Shown here piece after piece: positions 23,678-35,400 of a DNA stretch of 64,000 bases. The stretch is taken from NCBI RefSeq assembly GCF_904849725.1, contig NC_058524.1, positions 504,912,263 through 504,976,262 on the forward strand. Reading direction: 5' to 3'. Position 1 is the stretch's first letter, and each line of letters begins with the position of its first letter. Position numbers and translations under genes: made by a program. This stretch comes from Hordeum vulgare subsp. vulgare. Lineage: Eukaryota; Streptophyta; Magnoliopsida; Poales; Poaceae. The notes under the pieces were generated by a model. It ran no database searches and had not been told where the DNA came from. It saw only the letters and a program-made list of their open reading frames with translations.

Positions 23678-24640
23678 ATGGAGGCGCTGCCGCAGATCCG
23701 CCAAACCCTAAGCGAGATCAGCAGCCGGACCCCCGAGGCCCTTCGGATCGCCGTGGGCATCCGCTTCGGAAGCCTGCCGCCCTCCGCCGCCGCCGGCCGC
23801 GAGGACGTCGCGAGGTACGCCGCCTCCCTGGCGCGGCAGCTGCAGCCGCGCGTACGGCGGAATCAGCCCCCCACGGGCCCGGCGCTGAGGATGAACGCCG
23901 CGTCATGCTACTTGCCGGAGCACGACGAGGACGCGCACTTCTTCCACGCCGTGGCCGGCGTCATCGGCGTGGCGGACGGCGTCGGGGGATGCCGCTTGGA
24001 AGGCCTGGACGCCGCCGCGTTCTCGCGCGGGCTCATGGCGAGCGCCCTGTCGGAGGTCGTGGCGTCCTCCTCCGCCGCGCCGTCGCCCGGCCACATCTGC
24101 CCCTACGCGCTGCTGGACAAGGCGTACCAGCAGACGGCCGCGTCCGGCACGCCGGCGGCGTCCACGGCCGTCATCGTGTCGCTCGCCGGCAGGGTTCTCA
24201 GGTGGGCGTACGTCGGCGACAGCGGCTTCGCCGTGTTCCGCGACGGACGGATCCTGCACCGATCGTCGCCGCAGCAGTCCTATTTCAACTGCCCGTTCCA
24301 GCTCAGCTCCGACTCCAGGGACCGCTACAAGGTCAGGGACGCGGCAGTGGGCGAGATCGCCGTGGAGGAAGGCGACGTGGTGGTGGTCGCCTCCGACGGG
24401 CTCTTCGACAACGTCTTCGACGTGATGCTGGAAATGATCGTGCAGTCGGGCCTGGCGCTCAGCTTCACGCCGCAGAACATGGCCGACATCATCGCCAACC
24501 AAGCTTACGCCGCCGCGAGGCGTACCCAGGACACGCCGTTCAGCATCGCCGCCCGGGAATACGGACGGGATAAAACCGGAGGGAAGACGGACGACACCAC
24601 CGTCGTTGTCGCCTTCATCGAGGCTCAGGACATGGCATGA
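23678..24640 (+). CDS. PP2C-type (PPTC7/SpoIIE-like) protein phosphatase
   Basis: A single-exon gene of 320 residues, a metal-dependent serine/threonine phosphatase of the plant group that includes the 'probable protein phosphatase 2C' proteins related to PPTC7. Key motifs are in order: GVADGVGG (97-104, metal-binding Asp100), YVGDSGF (178-184), QQSYFNCPFQL (199-209, typical of the PPTC7 group), ASDGLFDN (238-245) and KTDDTTV (303-309, metal-binding Asp). The domain starts near residue 70, so the N-terminal 60 or so residues, Arg- and Ala-rich, may be a targeting or linker region; I cannot decide on organelle targeting. The start AATGG context is good, no earlier in-frame ATG extends it, and the GC-rich codons fit grass genes. 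No frameshift or stop. It lies 267 bp to the right of the duplication end, so its promoter region may include duplicated DNA. Substrate unknown. Confidence 0.9.
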   Translation: MEALPQIRQTLSEISSRTPEALRIAVGIRFGSLPPSAAAGREDVARYAASLARQLQPRVRRNQPPTGPALRMNAASCYLPEHDEDAHFFHAVAGVIGVADGVGGCRLEGLDAAAFSRGLMASALSEVVASSSAAPSPGHICPYALLDKAYQQTAASGTPAASTAVIVSLAGRVLRWAYVGDSGFAVFRDGRILHRSSPQQSYFNCPFQLSSDSRDRYKVRDAAVGEIAVEEGDVVVVASDGLFDNVFDVMLEMIVQSGLALSFTPQNMADIIANQAYAAARRTQDTPFSIAAREYGRDKTGGKTDDTTVVVAFIEAQDMA

Positions 24641-25399
24641 TCACAGACATAGACAGCTATGTACATAGTGATGCAGTGATGAGTATCAGTATAGGAGTTA
24701 GCATGGTCTTATCATAGGTAGTAGTGATGTCTGTTGTAACATGAGGAGTTAGTACTGTAACTTCGCATGGTCTTGCTACCATGGGAGTTAGCATGATCTT
24801 ACCGAAACTACAGTACGTCATCACATTCCTTGGTTAAATATCAATTATATTATGCTTTCTTACAATCTATTACTAGATTCGTTGGTTAAAGATTCTTTGC
24901 AAAACTGAATCGCAGTACAAAACCATATAAAAAATTGAACGATAAGCTAAACAAACACGGTCACAAGAGGACGATCCATTTCGTGCGCCGTCGTCTCTTT
25001 GGATTCGTGCGGACAAAAATAATGACTCAATGCATGGACTCATTGTCGAAATACGTCCGTTTCACGTCCGCGCTGATCCATTTCTGACCCAAATTTGAGA
25101 CTGAAATGTGTCGGCTTGGACGCGCGCGTCCTCTCGATGCCTCCCCCAACTACCGGCAGTCAACTTAATTTATGACGGCCACCCTCTGCGGGCCCATGCG
25201 TCAGCGTCCGCGGTCGGCGTTTTTTAATTCGAACATGCAGTGGGGTTTGGCATCATCTGCTTCGAGAACCCCCCCGTCCGCATCTCGCCACCTCGTCGGC
25301 GACCAAACCCCAGCCATGTCCATGATCGGCTACTCCTAAAACAAGGGTAAGTCCCCCATCTACACCCGCGTAATCTCCCCGTCAGCGTCTTCCCGTCGT
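24641..25399. other. PP2C 3' flank and repeat-like sequence
   Basis: The first 200 bases are AT-rich and would hold the 3' untranslated region; no clear AATAAA was seen. From about 24950 the sequence (TTTGGATTCGTGCGGACAAA and following) resembles ends of Triticeae DNA transposons. It shows weak inverted similarity to about 26330-26420 on the far side of the next pseudogene. Confidence 0.4.
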
Positions 25400-26162
25400 C
25401 CTCGCGAGCGTGTCAGCGTCCCGGTGCTCCAAGCGTGGTCGTACTGGGAGAACCGCATCCCGCTGCCGTACCCGGATGTCACCCTCCAGCACCACTGGCA
25501 TATGGATCCGGGAGGATCCCGGTGCCAGCCGTGCCGCGGTCGACGCGGATGCATGCAGAGGAGTTGATTTGCCGGCGGCAGCTGACGCAGGAGCAGCGGC
25601 TCAACCTGGTGTACGCGGCCGACTCTCCCCACTGGAAGGTCTAGTTCGCGGTCGAGCACCAGGAGCTACGCGGCGTTGGCCGCCGCACTCCACGAGAGCG
25701 AGGAGGAAGAGCGGCGCAAGGCCGAGGAGGAGGACACGGCCTACGAGGAGCAGCTCGAGCAGGCCATCGCGTTGTCCGCCACCGGCGACTGGGTCGTGCC
25801 CCCTCCACCGAAGATCGAGCCCGCGGAGCCGCGGGTGGTCTACCAGTGGACCGGCTGCCTCCGCGAGTGGGTCAGCGCGCCGCCGATCTGGTTCGGTGCG
25901 ACACGGCAGCAGGAGAGCGCCTACCTCGAGCACTCGAGGGCGCAACACCTGGCAGATGGCGTTGGAGTGGGAGGCGGAGGAGGAACGTCTGGAGATGGGG
26001 GGAGGAGCGTGCCCGTGCTGGCTGCCACCGCCACCAGCACAGCCCGCGCCGGCAGGACAGTCGACGGAGGCGCAAGCGACGTTTGTCCGGAACATGGCGT
26101 TCGTCTCGACCGGCCCTCCGCCGATGCGAGTTGACCTCACCGGTCCCGAAGTCGACGTTTAG
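25400..26162 (+). pseudogene. Frameshifted acidic-protein gene fragment
   Basis: Parts of one protein lie in successive frames: CRRQLTQEQRLNLVYAADSP up to a TAG at 25642-25644, then in another frame LAAALHESEEEERRKAEEE and YQWTGCLREWVSAPPIWFG, then from about 25950 in a third frame ALEWEAEEERLEMGGG to a C-terminus PEVDV with TAG at 26160-26162. I recall similar hypothetical proteins repeated in Triticeae genomes, but know no function. It has at least two frameshifts and one stop, so I call it a pseudogene, perhaps carried inside a DNA transposon given the flanks. Confidence 0.5.
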
Positions 26163-26796
26163 GTTTTTAAATGTTTAATTAACATAGTGGGAACGCGTGG
26201 ACTCTCGCGTCTCGCCGACCTTCGTGACCGGCTTTAATGTTTAATTAATGTTTATTTATTATTTTCGGAAATGTTTAATATTTTTTTTACGTGTCTGTAA
26301 AATAGGGTGGGCCAAACATTAGACGCATGCGCCGATCCAAACGTTGAAATGAACGTTGCTGTCCGCCGGACCGACTCAAACAAACAAAAAAGACAAAATT
26401 TTAGGTGAGCCGATTAGACTTTCCGTAAGCACTCATTTAAGAAGGCACCATCATTTGTCAATAGCAGCCTGTCGAGAGCAAATTTGTCATTTAAGAAACT
26501 GTTACAGCATGAACAGTGAAAGGTGACCAAGCTACCAAAAACCATCACCAAAACAACCGGTGATTTCCTACATGATCACCCTGCTACTCCTACTTAATAT
26601 CGTGTATGAATGGTCCACCTTCCACGGGGAGTATTGGCACCAATATCATATTGCCAAGCTACCCTCCGCATAGTCTGGATCACCCCGTTTTTCTTGTGTG
26701 TAATCTGAGTTCCTGATGACACTATTTGCTTTATGTGGTGCTTGAATTCTTGTAATCGCTCAGAACTGCAGAGCTGGAGCTTGTGCCATGCACATA
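26163..26796. other. Non-coding region after the fragment
   Basis: TTTAATTAA-rich repeats at 26165-26290, then unique-looking sequence. No gene recognised; the small minus frame at 26594-26818 has no visible domain. Confidence 0.4.
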
Positions 26797-27957
26797 GGGT
26801 GTGTTTGGTTGCATCCACTATCTAGCATGGCTGATATGGTTGCATCCCCTACCTAACATGGTCAGTAGATGCATTTGTTGTTATTTAATAATAATGTATG
26901 TGCTGATACATGTTGAGGTAAGATTTTGTTTAGTACGCTGAACATGCATGTTGGACTGAGGCTGTGCTTGGTAGCCTGTATGGCTGTTTTTGAGTATCAT
27001 GCGAAATTTAGTTTTTTATGACATTACATAATAACCGAACAACAATTCAACACTCCACCGATATTGCGAGTAATAAAATATCACCGTTCCAACACAATCT
27101 CAGCAATGATAAATTATTTTTATGATATATATTTATGAAAAAAACACTTCTGGGTATTTGTTTCCTAGCTTTAAACATAAACATCATGTAAGCATACAAT
27201 CCAACTACTAGACCTGTTAAAATTAATTGTCTTTGCTTTCTTGCCAATTCATCCACTATAATAATACAAACAAACCCTTACTCAACATAACACGCAAAAA
27301 ACAACATCCTCTAGCACCAAAGTAATGCACAAAACAGAAAACTTACTATAAATTTTACAAAATCTAGCATTAGTACACTGTCAGTGTACAAATCTACACA
27401 GGCTAAATACAGTACATTAATTCTAAACATATATATTTGGCATAGATAGCTGCTGGTTGGTGAGTGAACAGAGGAAAAAAGAGGGAGGGAGATCGGAGGA
27501 AAGAGGAGGGTTGTGGGAGGAGAAATATGCAAGAGAGAGGACGACGACGGAGCTAACTCAGTCTCGGTCGGGGCCGAGCAGGAACCGCGTCGCGGCCAGG
27601 GGCAAGCAGGAACCGCGGCGGGACCGGGGCGAGCAGGGCGGTGGCGCGTCGCGGGAACAGGCAAGGCGAACGACGAGAGGGCGAGCAGGGCGGCGGCGCG
27701 TCACGGGAACAAGTGAGGCGACGTGCCGCGGGAGCAAGGAGAGGGACAAGAGGTTGGGATTAGGTCAGTTTTTATGGGGGTGGAGAGGTCATTCGGGCCT
27801 GGTGGGTTGAGGAGGGAACTCGTGGGATGGGCCTCAGGAGCCACGCTAAGCAGCGAACACCTGATCATCCGTTCGTTTGGGAGCCATGCTACGAGGCCTT
27901 TTTGCATCAGATAAACCATGTTGAGTAGAACCCATACAACCTACCAAATAGACAAAA
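26797..27957. mobile_element. Possible non-autonomous DNA transposon
   Basis: The left end AGGGTGTGTTTGGTTG followed by repeated GGTTGCATCC and AGCATGG phrases is typical of grass hAT- or MITE-like ends. Similar phrases occur inverted at about 27870-27957 (CCAAACG, AACATGG and TACCAAATAG blocks seen on the other strand). No transposase frame is present. Boundaries and target duplication are uncertain. Confidence 0.3.
27570..27725. repeat. GC-rich minisatellite
   Basis: Related units containing GCGAGCAGGGCGG and GCAGGAACCGCG are repeated, with two close copies of a roughly 60-bp unit at about 27627 and 27688. The Arg/Gly-rich frames through it are not conserved proteins. Confidence 0.6.
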
Positions 27958-28390
27958 GTGGGTTGAGAAGGGAAGTGCTGCCCTTATGCACCCTTGGTCC
28001 AGGCTACTGAACACACACATGCATATCTGGCGCTCAACGATGATCAACTGTGAAAAAAAGACAAGCTTGTTTTAGAGCAAAGCACACTTTGTAGAAAGCT
28101 ATACATAAAGCATTAGACATGAGGGGGCTGAGCAAAAGGAGAAATCCGCCACAAAAATCTAGGGCTTCGTGAATATGAATTAAATCCTTTTATTTTTCTT
28201 CCATAAAATAAAATGTCAACAAAGACTACCAAGGCCTTGTTCGGTTAAAACTTTCAACAAGCTTCAACCCACTTCAAAACACTTCCAACTGGACAAGCCC
28301 TAATTGTGTTGAATGAACTAAGATGAACGAAAATAAAGCACCCTCCTTGCCCCGGCGACACTCCCGCGCCATCGGGACAGAGGGGAAGAG
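27958..28390. other. Left flank of the large Copia element
   Basis: No gene seen. A MITE-like end GGCCTTGTTCGGTTAAAA starts at about 28233. The last five bases are AAGAG, against GAGAG to the right of the Copia element (45800-45804). The flank does not look like the Gypsy LTR sequence found on the right side. Confidence 0.5.
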
Positions 28391-30193
28391 TGTTGGAAAT
28401 ATGCCCTATAGGCAATGATAAAATAGTTATTATTATATTTAATGTTTCAAGATAATCATTTATTATCCATGCTATAATTGTATTGAATGAAAGCATAGAT
28501 ACATGTGTGGATATATAGACAAAACAATGTCCCTAGTAAGCCTCTAGTTGACTAGCCAGTTGATCATGGACGGTTAAGGTTTTCTGACCATATGCAAAGT
28601 GTTGTCACTTAATAACTGGATCACATCATTAGGAGAATGATGTGATGGACACGACCCAAATTATAAACGTAGCATGCGATCGTGTTATTTTGTTGCTATT
28701 GTTTTCTGTGTGTCAAGTATTCATTCCTATGATCATGAGATCATGTAACTCACTGACACCGGAATGAATACCTTGTGTATATCAAACGTCACAACGTTAC
28801 TAGGTGACTATAAAGTTGCTCTATAGGTATCTCCGAAGGTGTACGTTGAGTTAGCATGGATCAAGACTGGGATTTGTCACTCCGTGTGACGGAGAGGTAT
28901 CTTGGGGCCCACTCGGTAATACAACATCACATACAAACCTTGCCAGCAATGTGACTCAAGTGTAAGTCACGGGATCTTGTATTACGGAACGACTAAAGAG
29001 ACTTGCCGGTAACGAGATTGAAATAGGTATACAGATACCGACGATCAAATCTCGGGAAAGTAACATACTGAAGGACAAAGGGAATGTTATACGGGATTAT
29101 ATGAATCCTTGGCACAGAGGTTCAACCGATAAGATCTTCGTAGAATATGTAGGATCCAATATGGACATCCAGGTCCCGCTATTGGATATTGAGCGGGGAG
29201 TGTCTCGGGACATGTCTGCATAGTTCTCGAACCCGCAGGGTGTGCATACTTAAGGTTCGGTGACGTTTTAGTATAGTTGGGCTATAGGTGTTGGTGACCA
29301 AAGGTTGTTTGGCGTCCCAAATGAGATCACGTACATCACGAGGGTTTCCAAAATGGCCCGGAAACGAAGATTTATATATAGGATGGTTTCATTTGGTCAC
29401 CGGAAAGATTCCGGGCATTACCCGTAGTGTACCGGGATTGACGAATGAGTGTCGGGTATTCACCGGGAGGGGCCCACCCACCCGGGAGTGAGCCCAATAG
29501 TCCTAGGGTGGCGTACCATCCCTTAGTGCGCTGGTGAGGCCAGCCCAAGTGGACTATGGCGCCACAAGAAGAAAAACCAAAAGAAAAGAAAAGAAAAAAG
29601 AGAGAGGGAGGTGGGAAGGAAGGAGTGGGCTCCTCCTCCTCCAAACCGAATTGGAGTGGGAGTCCATCTCCTCCTTCGGTCGGCGCCCTTGGGGCTCTCT
29701 TGAGCCCCAAGGCTAGCCCCTCCCCTCCTCCTTTATATATTGGTGGTTTTAGATTTTTTGAGACATAACTTTGCCACGTGCAACTCAAACCTATACCTCG
29801 TAGTTCTTCCTCTAGATCGGATTTCTGCGGAGCTCGGGCGGAGCCCTGTAGGAATAGATCATCACCATCACCGGTGCGCCGTCACGCTGTCGGAGAACTC
29901 ATCTACTTCCCCATCTCTCTTGCTGGATCAAGAAGACGGAGATCGTCATCGAGCTGTACGTGTGCTGAACGCGGAGGTGCCATCCGTTCGGTGCTAGATC
30001 GGGACGGATCGTGGGATGACGGTGATTTGAATCACGAAGTTGTACCACTACATCAATCGCGTTTCTTAACGCTTCCCGCTTAGTGATCTACAAGGGTATG
30101 TGGATCCGATCTCCCTCTCGTAGATGAACATCACCATGATAGGTCTTCGTGTGCGTACGAAATTTTTTGTTTCCCACGCAACGTTCCCCTTTA
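28391..30193 (+). repeat. 5' LTR of large Copia element
   Basis: Starts TGTTGGAAATATGCCC; its end CCCCTTTA replaces the expected CCCCTACA. A TATA box is at about 29732. Many sites distinguish it from both 243-2036 and 44001-45799, for example TGGCGTCCCA near 29311. Confidence 0.87.
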
Positions 30194-30194
30194 G

Positions 30195-30211
30195 TGGCAT
30201 CATGAGTTAGG
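30195..30211 (+). other. Primer binding site region
   Basis: TGGCATCATGAGTTAGG, one base after the LTR. It resembles the initiator-tRNA-Met site (TGGTATCAGAGC) only loosely. The inverted element has nearly the same sequence at 37305-37321, so the form is family-specific. Confidence 0.55.
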
Positions 30212-30615
30212 TTCATGCGTAGATGTAATCTCGAGTAGAACACAAACAATTTTGTGGGCGTTGATGTTCGATTTGCTGTCGTCCTTAGTCTTTTCTCGAT
30301 TCAACGATATTGTTGGATTGAAGCAGCGCGGACCAACATTACTCGTACGCTTACGAGAGACCGGTTTCATCGACCAACATGCAACTCGTTGCATAATGAT
30401 GACTGGCGGGTGTCGGTTTCTTCAAATTTAGTTGAGTTGGATTTGACTGAGGCGGTCCTTGGAGAGAGGTTAAATAGCAATTTGCACATCTCCGTTGTGG
30501 TTTTTCCATAAGTAAGATGCGATCATACTAGATACCCATAGCAGCCACGTAAAACATGCAACAACAAATTAGAGGACGTCTAACTTGTTTTTGCAGGGTA
30601 TGCTTGTGATGTGAT
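30212..30615 (+). other. Copia 5' leader, first part
   Basis: Untranslated leader between LTR and gag, cut by the nested element. It ends with the target site GTGAT (30611-30615). Similar sequence occurs inverted at about 36900-37300 in the nested element. Confidence 0.65.
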
Positions 30616-32427
30616 TGTTGGGGAACGTCGCATGGGAAACAAAAATTTTCCTACGCGCACAAAGACCTATCATGGTGATGTCCATCTACGAGAGGGGATA
30701 TTCGATCTACGTACCCTTGTAGATCGCACAGCAGAAGCGTTAGTGAACGCGGTTGATGTAGTGGAACGTCCTCACGTCCCTCGATCCGCCCCGCGAACCG
30801 TCCCGCGATGAGTCCCACGATCTAGTGCCGAACGGACGGCACCTCCGCGTTCAGCACATGTACAGCTCGACGATGATCTCGGCCTTCTTGATCCAGCAAG
30901 AGAGACAGAGAGGTAGATGAGTTCTCCGGCAGAGTGACGGCGCTCCGGAGGTTGGTGATGATCTTATCTCGGCAGGGCTCCGCCCGAGCTCCGCAGAAAC
31001 GCGATCTAGAGGTAAAACCGTGTAGATATGTGGTCTGGCTGCCCTGGCAAAGTTGTCTCAAATCAGCTCTAAAACCTCCGTATATATAGGGGGAAGAGGG
31101 GGAGCCTTGCCTTGGGGTCCAAGGACCCCCAAGGGGTTCGGCCGAGCCAAGGGGTGGAGTCTTCCCCTTCCAAACCGAATCCAACTAGGTTTGGAAGGAG
31201 GAGTCCTTCCCCTTTTTCCCACCTCCTCTTTTTTTCTTTTCTCTTTGATTTTCTTCCTATGGCGCATAGGGCCTTCTTGGGCTGTCCCACCAGCCCACTA
31301 AGGGCTGGTGCGCCACCCCCAAGGCCTATGGGCTTCCCCGGGGTGGGTTGCCCCCCCCCCCCCCCCCCGGTGAACACCCGGAACCCATTCGTCATTCCCG
31401 GTAACTCCGAAAACCTTCCGGTAATCAAATGAGGTCATCTTATATATCAATCTTCGTTTCCGGACCATTCCGGAAACCCTTGTGACGTCCGTGATCTCAT
31501 CCGGGACTCCGAACAACATTCGGTAACCAACCATATAACTCAAATACGCATAAAACAACGTCGAACCTTAATGTGCAGACCGTGCGGGTTCGAGAACTAT
31601 GTAGACATGACCCGAGAGACTCCTCGGTCAATATCCAATAGAGGGACCTGGATGCCCATATTGGATCCTACATATTCTATGAAGATCTTATCGTTTGAAC
31701 CTCAGTGCCAAGGATTCATATAATCCCGTATGTCATTCCCTTTGTCCTTCGGTATGTTACTTGCCCGAGATTCGATCGTCAGTATCCGCATACCTATTTC
31801 AATCTCGTTTACCGGCAAGTCTCTTTACTCGTTCCGTAATAAAAGATCCCGCAACTTACACTCAGTCACATTGCTTGCAAGGCTTGTGTGTGATGTTGTA
31901 TTACCGAGTGGGCCCCGAGATACCTCTCTGTCATACGGAGTGACAAATCCCAGTCTTGATCCATACTAACTCAACGAACACCTTCGGAGATGCCTGTAGA
32001 GCATCTTTATAGTCACCCAGTTACGTTGCGACGTTTGATACACACAAAGCATTCCTCCGGTGTCAGTGAGTTATGTGATCTCATGGTCATAGGAACAAAT
32101 ACTTGACACGCAGAAAACAGTAGCAACAAAATGACACGATCAACATGCTACGTCTATTAGTTTGGGTATAGTCCATCACATGATTCTCCTAATGATGTGA
32201 TCCCGTCATCAAGTGACAACACTTGCCTATGGTCAGGAAACTTTGACCATCTTTGATCAACGAGCTAGTCAACTAGAGGCTTACTAGGGACACTGTTTTG
32301 TCTATGTATCCACACAAGTATTGTGTTTCCAATCAATAAAATTATAGCATGGATAATAAACGATTATCATGAACAAAGAAATATAATAATAACTAATTAT
32401 TATTGCCTCTAGGGCATATTTCCAAGA
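30616..32427 (-). repeat. 3' LTR of nested Copia element
   Basis: On the plus strand TGTTGGGGAACG...TTTCCAAGA; the expected last bases AACA have changed to AAGA. TATA box on the minus strand at about 31081-31088. It contains a run of 18 C at 31351-31368. Confidence 0.92.
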
Positions 32428-32450
32428 GTCTCCCACTTGCACTAGAGTCA
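32428..32450 (-). other. Polypurine tract of nested Copia element
   Basis: On the minus strand it ends GCAAGTGGGAGAC beside the 3' LTR, as in the outer element. Confidence 0.8.
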
Positions 32451-35400
32451 ATAATCTAGTTCACATCACCATGTGATTCCAACGAATCCAACACCCATAT
32501 AGTTATGGGGTCTGATCACGTTTTGTTCGTGAGAGAGGTTTTAGTCAGCGGTTCTGAAACTTTCAGATCCGTGCGTTCTTTACAAATCTTTATGTCATCT
32601 TATAGATGTTGCTACTATGTGCTATTTGGAAATACTCCAAATATCTACTCTACTATACGAATCCGTTTCACTACTCATAGTTATTCGGATTAGTGTCAAA
32701 GCTTGCATCGACGTAACCCTTTACGACGAACTCTTTAACCACCTCCATAATCGAGAAAATTTCCTTAGTCCATTAGTTACTAAGGATAAATTTTGACCGC
32801 TGCTAGTGATTCAATCATGGATCACTCTCTGTACCTCTCAACAGACTTTGAGTCAAGGCACACATCAGGTGCGGTACACAGCATGGCATACTTCAGATTC
32901 TACGGCCAAGGCATAGAAGACGACCTTCGTCTATTCTCTTTATTCTGCCGGGATCAGGTTTTGAGTCTTACTCAAATTCACACCTTACAACGCAACCAAG
33001 AACTCCTTCTTTGCTGATCTATTTTGAACTCCTTCAAAAAAACTTGGCAAGGTATGCATCTTGTTGAAACTTTCTATTAAGCGCTTTCGATCTATCTCAA
33101 TAGATCTTTCATGCTCAATGTTCAAGTAGCGCAATCCAGGTATTCCTTTGAAAAACTCCTTTCAAACAACCTTGTATGCTTTTACAGAAATTCTACATTA
33201 CTTCTGATCCATAATATGTCAACCACATATACTTATCAGAAATTCCATAGTGCTCCCACTCACTTCTTTGGAAATACAAGTTTCTCATAAACCTTGTACA
33301 AACCCAAAATCTTTGATCATCTCATCAAAGTGTATATTCCAACTCCGAGATGCTTGCACCAGTCCATTGAAGGATCGCTGGAGCTTGCATACTTGTCAGT
33401 ATCTTTAGGATCGACAAAACCTCCTGGTTGTATCACATACAATGTTTTCTCAAGGAAACCGTCGAGGAAACAATGTTTTGACATCCTATGTGCAATATTT
33501 CATAAATAATGCAGCAACTACTAACATAATTCTAACAGACTTTCAGCATCGCTATGAGTGAGAAAGTCTCATCATAGTCAACTGTTTGATCTTGTCGGAA
33601 ACATCTTTGCGACAAGTGGAGCTTTTCTTAATAGTGACTTATCACCATCATCGTCTGTCTTCCTTTTAAAGATCCATCTTCACTCAATAGTCCTATGACC
33701 ATCAAGTAGTTCTTCCAAAGTCTACACTTTGTTTTCATACATGGATCCTCTCTCGGGTTTCATGGCCTCCAGCCATTTGTTGGAATCCGGGCCCACCATT
33801 GCTTTCTCCATAACTCGCAGGTTCATTGTTGCTCAACAACATGACCTCCAAGACAGGGTTTCCGTACCACTCTGCAGTAGTATGCGACCTTGTGAACCTA
33901 TGAGGTTTTTAGTAACTTGATCCGATGCTCGATGATCACCATCATCAGCTTTCACTTCAATTGGTGCAGGCGCCACAGGAACAACTTCATGCGCCCTGCT
34001 ACACACTGGTTGAAGTGATGGTACAATAAGGTCATCAAGTTCTACCACCCTCCCACTCAATTCTTTCAAGAGAAACCTTTCGTCGAGAAAGGATCCGTTT
34101 CTAGAAACAAACACTTTGCTTTCGGATCTGAGATAGGAGATGTACCCAACTGTTTTGGATATCCTATGAAGATGCATTTATCCACTTTGGGTTCGAGCTT
34201 ATCAGACTGAAACTTTTTCACATAAGTGTCGAAGCCCCAAACTTTCAAGAAACCCATAAACGATAGTGGTAATTCGATAAGAGACATCATAGCATGCACC
34301 ATACCAAATAGTGCGTGGCTATGACGTTCAGACACATCATCACACTATGATGTTCCAGGTGGCATGAACTGCGAAACAATTTCCACATTGTCTTAACTAC
34401 GTACCAAAACTCGTAACTCAGATATTCATTTCTATGATCATATCGTAGACAGTTTATCCTCTTGTTACGATGAACTTCACTCTGAAACAGAATTGAACTT
34501 TTCAATATTTCAGACTTGTGGTTCATTAAGTAAATACTCTAGTATCTACTCAAATCGTCATTGAAGTAAGAACATAATGATATCCACTGCGTGCCTCAGC
34601 ACCCATTGGACTGCATACATCAAAATGTATCACTTCCAACAAGTTACTATCTTGTTTCATCTCAATGAAAACAAGGCCTTGCTCATGTGGTATGATTTGC
34701 ATGTCACCAGTGATTCAAAATCAAGTGAGTATAAAGATCCATCAGCATGGAGCCTCTTCATGCAATTTATACCAACATGACTCAAGCGGCAGTGCCACAA
34801 GTAAGTGGTACTATCATCATTACCTCGTATCTTTTGGCACCAATATCATGAACATGTGTAACACTACGATCGAGATTCAATAAACCATCGAAGGTGATTA
34901 TTCAAGCAAATAGAGTAACCATTATTCTATTTAAATGAATAATCGTATTGCAATAAACACGATCCAATCATGTTCATGCTTAACGCAAGCACCAAATAAC
35001 AATTATTTAGGTTTAACACCAATCCCGATGGTAGAGGGAGCGTGCGACGTTTGATCATATCAACCCTGGAAACACTTCCAACACGTATCGTCACCTCGCC
35101 TTTAGCTAGTCTCCGTTTATGCCGTAGCTTTGATTTCGTGTTACTAATCACTTAGCAACCGAACCGGTATCCAATACCCTCGTGCTACTAGGAGTACTAG
35201 TAAAGTACACATCAACATCATGTATATCAAATTTACTTCTTTCGACTTTTGCCAGCCTTCTTATCTACCAAGCATCTAGAGTTGCTCTGTCTCAGTGACT
35301 GTTCCCCTCATTACAGAAGCACTTAGTCTCGGGTTTGGGTTTAATCTTGGGTCTCTTCATTAGTGCAGCAACTGTTTTGCCGTTTCACGAAGTATCCCTT

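Noticed and set aside
23903..24573. Frames of 199 and 222 codons overlapping the PP2C gene
   Set aside because: Shadows of a GC-rich coding sequence; only the 320-codon frame has phosphatase motifs.
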